From: Spirochaetaceae bacterium
GTDB lineage: Bacteria > Spirochaetota > Spirochaetia > B11-G9
DNA length: 5,865 nucleotides
Assembly (NCBI GenBank): GCA_030633365.1
Contig: DAOVSY010000196.1
Span: forward strand, 1 to 5,865
Direction of reading: 5' to 3'
Position numbers and translations under genes: made by a program. Position 1 is the stretch's first letter. Every line of letters begins with the position of its first letter. Below, in pieces: positions 1 to 4,245 of the stretch. The notes under the pieces were generated by a model, which was not told the origin of the DNA, did not search any database, and worked only from the letters and a program-made list of their open reading frames with translations.

Positions 1-152
1 AACTTTCTCCTTATTTATTTTTTACAATGCTATCGAGCACTTTCCTTATGTGTTTCATAGTTGACGGTTATTAAACTTCAACATCGTCGGAAAGTCTCTG
101 TCGCATACGACTAAAATGGGTCCCCGCCACTTCGTGTCGCCCATTTTATCGT
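1..152. other. Gene-free left edge with GC-rich hairpins
   Basis: No protein gene is supported here. On the minus strand a GGAG sequence lies at 10-7, so a further minus-strand gene may begin just outside the window. A 15-codon minus-strand frame at 58-11 ends next to that GGAG, but it has no ribosome binding site of its own and is not called. From about 85 to 148 the sequence is clearly richer in G+C than its surroundings and contains two consecutive hairpins: GTCG-CATA-CGAC at 100-111 and the larger hairpin at 112-148 described separately. Confidence 0.5.
112..148 (-). terminator. Hairpin downstream of rubrerythrin, probable terminator
   Basis: A perfect 9-bp stem, TAAAATGGG (112-120) with CCCATTTTA (140-148), encloses an inner stem CGCCAC/GTGTCG (125-130 with 134-139, one mismatch) closed by a TTC loop. 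It begins five bases past the rubrerythrin stop codon. The A- and T-tracts lie inside the stem on both sides, so it could terminate from either direction. There is no long T-run beyond the stem, so termination strength is uncertain. The GC-rich core in an AT-rich background would also suit a dispersed intergenic repeat. Confidence 0.6.
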
Positions 153-728
153 TTACCAATTTTCACCCAGTAGTTCAAAGTGAGCCTGAGAATGTGCACA
201 TGCAGGGCAAACTGCAGGTGCTTCTGCTCCCTCAAAAATATAACCACAGTTCCTGCATCTCCAGGTAACTGCAGATTCTTTTTTAAATACATTACTGGCA
301 AGTATATTTGCTCTCAATTCATTATATCTTTTTTCATGCTGCTTTTCTGCTACAGCAATAGCTTCAAAGACATCAGCTATTTGCTCAAACCCTTCCTTTC
401 TTGCAATAACTGCAAAAGAAGGATACATATCGGTCCATTCATAATTTTCACCCTGTGCACCAGCAAGAAGATTTTCTTCTGTTGTTCCAATAACACCTGC
501 AGGAAATGAAGCTGTAATTTCCAGTTCACCACCCTCAAGAAATTTAAACAAACGTTTTGCATGTTCCTTTTCCTGATCTGCAGTTTCTGCAAAAATATCT
601 GCAATTTGAACGTAACCTTCTTTTTTTGCTTTACTCACAAACATTGTGTAACGGTTTCTAGCCTGTGATTCTCCTGCAAAAGCTTTGAGTAGGTTTTTCT
701 CAGTTTCTGTACCTTTAAGACTTTTCAT
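153..728 (-). CDS. rbr: Rubrerythrin
   Basis: Non-heme di-iron protein of 191 residues that reduces hydrogen peroxide to water in the cytoplasm, taking electrons from rubredoxin or NAD(P)H-linked partners; this role is known from the family. The N-terminal four-helix ferritin-like domain (about 1-145) carries the expected di-iron ligands: E20, E53 and H56 in EKEH, E94 and E97, and E128 and H131 in EKQH. A rubredoxin-like C-terminal domain has C158, C161, C174 and C177 in two CxxC pairs for one FeS4 site. Length and ligand spacing match classical rubrerythrins exactly, so the protein should be functional. The frame stays open upstream to 788, but the extra 20 residues are a hydrophobic stretch read from promoter DNA. 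The ATG at 728 follows AAAGGAG at proper spacing and starts the conserved [10 protein letters not shown]. The gene sits 62 bases after the cyclic-nucleotide-fold gene and has its own likely promoter. Confidence 0.96.
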   Translation of the reverse strand: MKSLKGTETEKNLLKAFAGESQARNRYTMFVSKAKKEGYVQIADIFAETADQEKEHAKRLFKFLEGGELEITASFPAGVIGTTEENLLAGAQGENYEWTDMYPSFAVIARKEGFEQIADVFEAIAVAEKQHEKRYNELRANILASNVFKKESAVTWRCRNCGYIFEGAEAPAVCPACAHSQAHFELLGENW

Positions 729-733
729 TTTCA

Positions 734-740
734 CTCCTTT
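734..740 (-). promoter_or_regulatory. Ribosome binding site of rubrerythrin
   Basis: AAAGGAG on the minus strand lies five bases upstream of the ATG at 728. It decides the start in favour of a 191-residue protein over the longer open frame. Its first two bases overlap the end of the inverted repeat at 739-761. Confidence 0.8.
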
Positions 741-761
741 AGTAATAAGAACTATTACTAA
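739..761. promoter_or_regulatory. Perfect 9-bp inverted repeat, candidate operator
   Basis: TTAGTAATA (739-747) and TATTACTAA (753-761) are perfect inverted copies separated by five bases (AGAAC). The element spans the predicted transcription start of rubrerythrin. It touches the -10 hexamer at one end and the ribosome binding site at the other. As DNA it is placed like a repressor operator; as RNA it would be a hairpin directly in front of the SD. The AT-rich dyad recalls Fur/PerR-family sites in general character, but the arm and spacer lengths do not match the standard PerR box, so the regulator is unknown. Confidence 0.5.
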
Positions 762-788
762 TAATAATAATTTATTTCTAAAAGTCAA
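761..788 (-). promoter_or_regulatory. Sigma-70-type promoter of rubrerythrin
   Basis: On the minus strand, TTGACT (788-783) and TATTAT (766-761) are separated by 16 bases, close to the housekeeping consensus. The -35 hexamer begins two bases after the stop codon of the upstream gene, so rubrerythrin can be transcribed independently as well as by read-through. Confidence 0.6.
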
Positions 789-790
789 TA

Positions 791-1261
791 CTAACTTTCT
801 AAATTATTCATTTCCGGACAGAGGGCAATAATTTCATCTGCCTTCCTAAGCCTTCTGCTTATATCCCTTGCAAGATTCATTATCATAAGGGAAAATACTT
901 TTAAGTCATATTTACTAATACTATACAACCCTTTATTAGAAAGCGTCAGGACTTTAGTTGGTTTCAAAGCACGCACAGATGCAGCACAAGGTTGAACATC
1001 TATCAATTCCATCTCACCAAATACATCACCCTCAGAAAACAAGAAAATTCTACTCAAATTACCTGAGTCTGCCATTTTTTTCAGAATTTCTACCTGTCCC
1101 TCAATTATAAAGTAAATACGGTCTCCCGATTCCCCTTCTGTTTCTATAAACTCACCCTCAGAAAATTCTTCAGCAACAAAAAAATGTCGTATACTGGATA
1201 TTTGCTCTTCGGTTATTCCACCAAAAAGAGAATGACTGTGAAGTGACTTTAAATCAACCAT
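791..1261 (-). CDS. Single-domain cyclic nucleotide-binding-fold protein
   Basis: A 156-residue protein that is almost entirely one CAP/PKA-regulatory-type beta-roll. Residues 1-30 form the N-terminal helices. The beta-roll has [20 protein letters not shown] (36-55), then the phosphate-binding-cassette position FGEMELID (81-88), and ends in a helix rich in Arg and Lys (131-143). There is no DNA-binding helix-turn-helix, kinase or channel domain, so it is not a complete CRP/FNR regulator. Aligned to the known cassette form FGELALI…PRAATV, this protein reads FGEMELI…PCAASV. The arginine that holds the cyclic phosphate in cAMP-binding members is Cys92, one C-to-T transition away from Arg. Canonical cAMP/cGMP binding is therefore doubtful, and it may be a protein-interaction or redox-responsive version. 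ATG at 1261 is preceded by TTGAGG. It lies upstream of rubrerythrin on the same strand, so partial co-transcription is likely. Confidence 0.85.
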   Translation of the reverse strand: MVDLKSLHSHSLFGGITEEQISSIRHFFVAEEFSEGEFIETEGESGDRIYFIIEGQVEILKKMADSGNLSRIFLFSEGDVFGEMELIDVQPCAASVRALKPTKVLTLSNKGLYSISKYDLKVFSLMIMNLARDISRRLRKADEIIALCPEMNNLES

Positions 1262-1408
1262 AATTGAGCCTCAAATTATTTTAGACCTTCTTGTTCAAGT
1301 TGTATACTAAAAAAACAAATATTATTATTTGATTTCATATATTTTACTTTGATAAACAACTTATTGTTGATATATTTACTAATATATAGAAATAAAAAAG
1401 GAATAAAA
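1262..1408. promoter_or_regulatory. Divergent promoter region
   Basis: This AT-rich segment separates the minus-strand pair from the plus-strand DOMON gene. The plus-strand promoter (1349-1376) is convincing. A second, weaker plus-strand TATACT at 1303-1308 has only TTAGAC (1281-1286) as a partner. I found no convincing promoter for the minus-strand gene. Two dyads are present: CAAC-TTATT-GTTG (1357-1369) and ATATATT-TACT-AATATAT (1370-1387). The second is built only of A and T apart from its spacer and may be trivial. Confidence 0.5.
1349..1376 (+). promoter_or_regulatory. Sigma-70-type promoter of the DOMON gene
   Basis: TTGATA (1349-1354) and TATATT (1371-1376) are separated by 16 bases, each matching the housekeeping consensus at five of six positions. 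The spacer holds a dyad, CAAC (1357-1360) and GTTG (1366-1369) with five bases between, which could be a regulator site. This promoter lies inside the part of the open frame upstream of 1409, which argues for the downstream ATG as the true start. Confidence 0.55.
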
Positions 1409-1936
1409 ATGAAGAAAACAAGTGTTTTAATAATTATGGTTTTACTAATTTTTTGTATAGTAAACTTAAGTGCAGAAGAAGGAAGTCTAAATAATGGTAA
1501 TTATAAGACTGCAGAAGTTAAGGGTATAGTTTTTAATTGGGAAATTATTGATGAGAAAATAAATATAATCTTGTCTGCACCTACAAACGGATGGGTTGCA
1601 GTGGGATTTAATCCAAGCAGAATGATGAAAGATGCAAATATTTTAATTGGTTATATAAAAAATGGAGAAGTATTTATGGAAGATCATTTTGGTGCCGGAA
1701 ATACTAAGCATAGAGCCGATATAGATCTGGGAGGTACTGAAGATATTACCATATTAGGTGGATCTGAAGAGGATGATAAAACAACCCTTCAATTTTCAAT
1801 TCCCCTCCATTCCCGGGATTCAAATGACAGAAAATTGGAAGAAGGTGAAGAGTATAAAGTAATTTTTGCATATGGGAGAAAGGATGATTTCAAATCTTAC
1901 CATAAATTACGTACGAGTCTAATGATTACTTTATAA
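1409..1936 (+). CDS. Secreted DOMON-domain protein, probable heme binder
   Basis: A 175-residue protein. Residues 1-22 are a signal peptide: MKK, a hydrophobic core, and a likely cleavage after Leu-Ser-Ala22. The mature part is a single DOMON beta-sandwich (about 35-172), recognised by NGWVAVGF (60-67), the Met-containing segment MMKDANILIGY (72-82) and the C-terminal YHKLRTS (164-170). In DOMON domains that bind heme b, such as the cytochrome domain of cellobiose dehydrogenase, a Met and a His ligate the iron. Met72 or Met73 and His165 stand at the equivalent places, so heme binding and electron transfer outside the cytoplasm are plausible; other DOMON members bind sugars. No membrane anchor, cytochrome b561 or dehydrogenase partner is adjacent, so its redox partner is unknown. 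ATG at 1409 follows AAAAAAGGA; the upstream TTG-started extension would break the signal peptide and cover the promoter. Confidence 0.82.
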   Translation: MKKTSVLIIMVLLIFCIVNLSAEEGSLNNGNYKTAEVKGIVFNWEIIDEKINIILSAPTNGWVAVGFNPSRMMKDANILIGYIKNGEVFMEDHFGAGNTKHRADIDLGGTEDITILGGSEEDDKTTLQFSIPLHSRDSNDRKLEEGEEYKVIFAYGRKDDFKSYHKLRTSLMITL

Positions 1937-1942
1937 ATAAAC

Positions 1943-1975
1943 TTTAATATTAATATTGCGAATATAATAATTAAA
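1943..1975 (+). terminator. Weak AT-rich hairpin after the DOMON gene
   Basis: Arms at 1943-1957 and 1961-1975 pair at 12 of 15 positions around a GCG loop, seven bases after the stop codon. Stem pairs are all A-T, so it is a poor intrinsic terminator at best, and it may be chance in such AT-rich DNA. If it does not stop transcription, the DOMON transcript could run into the structured leader at 2029. Confidence 0.2.
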
Positions 1976-1982
1976 TTATAAT
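1956..1982 (+). promoter_or_regulatory. Possible promoter of the chemoreceptor leader
   Basis: A perfect TATAAT (1977-1982) is preceded 15 bases upstream by TTGCGA (1956-1961). The spacer is shorter than usual. If used, transcription would begin about 40 bases upstream of the GC-rich leader. I saw no sigma-28-type flagellar promoter in this gap. Confidence 0.35.
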
Positions 1983-2028
1983 ATACGCTCAATTAGTAAT
2001 TATCAAACATTCTGGATTCTTAATAAAA

Positions 2029-2086
2029 GGCTGGTCGTTCGCGTGCTCACTGCTCGCCAATGAGTCGTACCGGAAGAGCGAAACGA
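2029..2086 (+). repeat. Leader tandem unit A
   Basis: First of two diverged copies. Bases 2029-2062 match 2090-2123 at 24 of 34 positions without gaps (offset 61). The match includes GGCTGGT at the start and CTGCTCGCCAATG at 2050-2062. After a four-base length difference, ACCGGAAGAGCGA (2069-2081) matches unit B at 10 of 13 positions. Confidence 0.65.
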
Positions 2087-2089
2087 TAA

Positions 2090-2146
2090 GGCTGGTTGGA
2101 AGCAAGCTTCCTGCTCACCCATGCAACCGGGGGAACGATCTCAGCC
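2090..2146 (+). repeat. Leader tandem unit B
   Basis: Second copy, with GGCTGGT at 2090-2096, CTGCTCACCCATG at 2111-2123 and ACCGGGGGAACGA at 2126-2138. Its stem CTGGTTG/CAACCGG corresponds to the CTGGTCG/CGTACCGG stem of unit A. One base pair differs as C-G in A and T-A in B, a compensatory change that favours a conserved RNA fold over simple sequence duplication. Confidence 0.65.
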
Positions 2147-2164
2147 GCCAAAGGAAGGTAAGCT

Positions 2165-3934
2165 ATGAAACTATTTACAAAATTTTCTCTTTTAATAACT
2201 ATAGGTGTTTTATTTACTGGAATGACAGCAGCTACTATTCTCTATTTATATGGGGAAGCAACTATTTTAACAATTGCTGTTACATTTGGTCAAAGTATAA
2301 TTATTGTTATAGCTGGCCTTTCTATGCTGTATATAATTATAATCCGATCTCTAAACCGGATAATTGTTGAAATTGAATCTAAATCAAAAAACCAGGACAT
2401 AAGTAATATTACTTTTGATATAAGCAGAAAAGATGAACTGGGGCGTATAGTTGGAGGCTTGAATAATTTCCTTTCAATAATTTCTAAAATTATTATGGAT
2501 GTAAAATCTACAGCAGGTAAAAATCACAGCCTGGGAGATAATCTTTCAGATAAATCAGATGAATCTATAAATGCTGTAAGAGAAATATCCAATAAAATTT
2601 CAACTGTATCTACAGAGATAAAAGACCTGGACAATGATATTGGTAATTCAAATAATTCTATGGATGAAATTACTAATGGTATTCATAGATTATCTGAATT
2701 ACTTATTAATCAATCTGAATCAATTACAACTTCATCTTCTGCAATTGAGGAGATGGCCTCATCAATTGACAGTGTTGCGCGCATAACTAAAAGCAGATCT
2801 GATGCAACTGAAAAGCTTGTTCAAATGACAAAGCTTGGTGACAGTAAAATTAAATTAACCGAAAGCGTTATTAATAATATTTCCAAAAGAACTGTTGAAA
2901 TCCATTCAATTATAGCCCTTATAGATGACATTGCAAGTAGAACAAATCTTCTTGCCATTAATGCATCTATTGAAGCTGCACACGCAGGAGAAAAAGGTAA
3001 AGGGTTTGGTGTTGTTGCTGGAGAAATACGAAAACTAGCTGAGAATACAGAAGGCAATGTAAGAAAAATTTCTGAATCATTGAAAGAAATTACAGATGAG
3101 ATCAATAATGCATTAGCAACCAGTAGTGAAAGCAGTGAAGCATTTAAATCGATTACAATAAATGTAACGGATGTAACATCCGGACTACATGAAATATCTG
3201 CCAGTATGGAAGAACTGGCTTTTGGTAAACAGGAAATATTGCGAGCTACTACAGAATTGATGTCTTCCAGTCATGAAATAAGTACTTTCACAGGAACAAT
3301 GAAAGAAAAAACTGAAACAATAAATAATACAATGGGAACTGTACGATCCACATCTGCAAAAACTCTGGATAATATGGAAGATGTAAAATTTGCTGCAGAT
3401 GAATTAAATAAAATATTTATGCAGGTAACTACATTAGTACAGCAAAATTTATTAAATACCGATCTTCTTGGTCAAAGTATAGGAAAATTTTACTCAGACC
3501 AAATAATAAAAGAAGACTACTCCGAGGTGGAGATAGGTATTACCTGGAGTGATATGCTCTCTGTTAAAAATGAAAAAATTGATGATCAACACAAATGGCT
3601 TATAGATAACCTGAATACATTTCTTCACGCTATGATGGATGGAGAGGGTATTGATAAAATTAAGGGTATGCTTGAAAAACTGGGTGATTATGTTGTTTTC
3701 CATTTCAAAGATGAGGAAGACTATCTGGAAAGTATTGCCTATCCCAAACTGGAAGAACATAAAATAATACATCAAAGTTTTGTTGAAGAACTTGGTAACC
3801 TTGCAGAAGTATTGTTGAAACAGGGACCAAGTCCTGAGTTGGCAATTGTTCTTCAGGAAAAGGTTGCCCTTTGGTTAGTAAATCATATAACTGTTACAGA
3901 TATGGATTACAGACATTTCTACGAAAATAAGTAG
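2165..3934 (+). CDS. Methyl-accepting chemotaxis protein with C-terminal hemerythrin domain
   Basis: A 589-residue inner-membrane chemoreceptor. Two membrane helices (about 7-29 and 34-60) are joined by a loop of only a few residues, so there is no periplasmic ligand domain. A HAMP-like linker follows (about 60-110, with DELG at 90-93). The cytoplasmic signalling hairpin spans about 120-440; its CheA/CheW-contacting tip at 253-295 contains [11 protein letters not shown]. Candidate methylation helices lie near [11 protein letters not shown] (190-200) and ISASMEE (344-350). Residues 455-589 are a full bacteriohemerythrin domain: W461 and all seven di-iron ligands H476, H513, E517, H532, H536, H574 and D579. 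This resembles DcrH of Desulfovibrio vulgaris, where the domain binds O2 and is thought to drive aerotactic signalling. The inferred role is cytoplasmic O2 or redox sensing for taxis. The C-terminus lacks a CheR-tethering NWETF-type tail. It is preceded by the structured leader and followed by a terminator, so it is probably monocistronic. Confidence 0.95.
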   Translation: MKLFTKFSLLITIGVLFTGMTAATILYLYGEATILTIAVTFGQSIIIVIAGLSMLYIIIIRSLNRIIVEIESKSKNQDISNITFDISRKDELGRIVGGLNNFLSIISKIIMDVKSTAGKNHSLGDNLSDKSDESINAVREISNKISTVSTEIKDLDNDIGNSNNSMDEITNGIHRLSELLINQSESITTSSSAIEEMASSIDSVARITKSRSDATEKLVQMTKLGDSKIKLTESVINNISKRTVEIHSIIALIDDIASRTNLLAINASIEAAHAGEKGKGFGVVAGEIRKLAENTEGNVRKISESLKEITDEINNALATSSESSEAFKSITINVTDVTSGLHEISASMEELAFGKQEILRATTELMSSSHEISTFTGTMKEKTETINNTMGTVRSTSAKTLDNMEDVKFAADELNKIFMQVTTLVQQNLLNTDLLGQSIGKFYSDQIIKEDYSEVEIGITWSDMLSVKNEKIDDQHKWLIDNLNTFLHAMMDGEGIDKIKGMLEKLGDYVVFHFKDEEDYLESIAYPKLEEHKIIHQSFVEELGNLAEVLLKQGPSPELAIVLQEKVALWLVNHITVTDMDYRHFYENK

Positions 3935-4011
3935 AACCTTTCTAATAAGGAATAAAATTCTCCTGTGTCAAATCAAACTAAAACTCTAAAATTATAATTT
4001 ATAAATACTAT

Positions 4012-4039
4012 AAAACCATGTTCATGATACATGGTTTTT
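4012..4039 (+). terminator. Intrinsic terminator of the chemoreceptor gene
   Basis: A perfect 10-bp stem, AAAACCATGT (4012-4021) with ACATGGTTTT (4029-4038), has a seven-base loop TCATGAT and runs into TTTTT followed by TATTTATTACTT. It lies 77 bases past the stop codon. The matching A-run on the left arm would let it work in both directions, though no minus-strand gene lies to its right in this window. Confidence 0.85.
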
Positions 4040-4147
4040 ATTTATTACTTATCTGATCCACTATTATTTTTAATATTATTACATATTTATGGTTATTGTC
4101 TAATAATATTTTGTATTTATGTTTTATTTAACAAATAGATGTTGCTT

Positions 4148-4175
4148 TTTACGTGAAATTAGTGCAATATTTAAT
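4148..4175 (+). promoter_or_regulatory. Possible hypF promoter
   Basis: TTTACG (4148-4153) and TTTAAT (4170-4175) are 16 bases apart, matching the housekeeping consensus at four and five of six positions. Another pair, TTGTCT (4096-4101) with TATGTT (4118-4123), is weaker. I saw no sigma-54 GG-N10-GC signature, which controls hyp genes in some bacteria. Confidence 0.3.
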
Positions 4176-4230
4176 AGCAGAGGGTTATTATTTTAATTCT
4201 GTTACAACGTATCTGCAAAATAAATAATTT

Positions 4231-4245
4231 ATAGGGTGAACCTAT
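4231..4245 (+). promoter_or_regulatory. hypF ribosome binding site inside a start-codon hairpin
   Basis: AGGGTG (4233-4238) lies five bases before ATG 4244 and fixes the start. ATAGG (4231-4235) is perfectly complementary to CCTAT (4241-4245) across a GTGAA loop. The main SD bases and the first two bases of the start codon would therefore be paired in a small hairpin. Five pairs is modest, so this may only tune translation. Confidence 0.45.

Larger units (their letters stand above)
2029..2158 (+). promoter_or_regulatory. Structured tandem-unit mRNA leader of the chemoreceptor gene
   Basis: By my count 58 of 100 bases are G or C at 2041-2140, against about 30% on both sides. The segment ends directly at the chemoreceptor SD (AGGAAGG, 2152-2158, six bases before ATG). 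A long-range closing stem pairs GGCTG (2029-2033) with CAGCC (2142-2146) and TCGTTC (2035-2040) with GAACGA (2133-2138). Inside it, CTGGTTG (2092-2098) pairs with CAACCGG (2124-2130), and GGAAG (2098-2102) with CTTCC (2107-2111). Unit A can instead form its own stem, CTGGTCG (2031-2037) with CG-T-ACCGG (2066-2073), which excludes the closing stem. This is what a translational riboswitch or cis-regulatory RNA would look like. I compared it from memory with c-di-GMP, glycine, glutamine, TPP, cobalamin and SAM motifs and recognise none. A structured dispersed repeat is the main alternative. Confidence 0.6.
3935..4243. other. AT-rich gap between the chemoreceptor and hypF
   Basis: No coding frame is supported over these 309 bases. 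The first 77 bases are plain AT-rich sequence, with a palindrome AAATTATAATTT at 3989-4000 that is likely trivial. The chemoreceptor terminator follows at 4012-4039. From 4040 to 4243 lies the upstream region of hypF, holding a candidate promoter at 4148-4175 and possible secondary structure near the start codon. Confidence 0.6.

Noticed and set aside
11..58. Fifteen-codon minus-strand frame ending beside GGAG at the left edge, a possible leader peptide
   Set aside because: No ribosome binding site precedes it and no run of regulatory codons is present.
180..604. Open frames overlapping rubrerythrin on the plus strand (180-509) and in another minus frame (377-604)
   Set aside because: They are low-complexity shadows with Cys/Phe- or Leu/Gln-rich translations and no family resemblance; the rubrerythrin frame has every ligand.
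729..788. Upstream extension of rubrerythrin from a TTG at 788, adding a hydrophobic 20-residue stretch
   Set aside because: It covers the likely promoter and inverted repeat, has no ribosome binding site, and family members start at the MKSLKGT position, where an excellent SD lies.
791..1261. CRP/FNR-type transcription factor controlling rubrerythrin
   Set aside because: The protein ends after the cyclic-nucleotide fold and has no helix-turn-helix domain.
1349..1408. Upstream extension of the DOMON protein from a TTG at 1349
   Set aside because: It overlaps the -35/-10 pair, lacks an SD, and would bury the signal peptide that begins at the ATG at 1409.
1409..1456. Lipoprotein signal with Cys16 in the DOMON protein
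   Set aside because: The residue before Cys16 is Phe, unlike a lipobox, and a good signal peptidase I site follows at Ala22.
2029..2146. Leader units as integron attC sites, as found in some treponemes
   Set aside because: No RYYYAAC/GTTRRRY core-site pair flanks either unit, and there are no cassettes or integrase in view.
2029..2158. Leader as a c-di-GMP-I (GEMM), glycine or glutamine riboswitch
   Set aside because: The core conserved strings I know for these classes are absent despite the tandem form and fitting gene context.
2821..3775. Minus-strand open frames inside the chemoreceptor gene (2821-3105 and 3494-3775)
   Set aside because: They lie antisense to well-conserved signalling and hemerythrin regions, have no SD, and resemble no family.
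3989..4000. Palindrome AAATTATAATTT as an operator
   Set aside because: It is composed only of A and T in a very AT-rich gap and is not near a convincing promoter.
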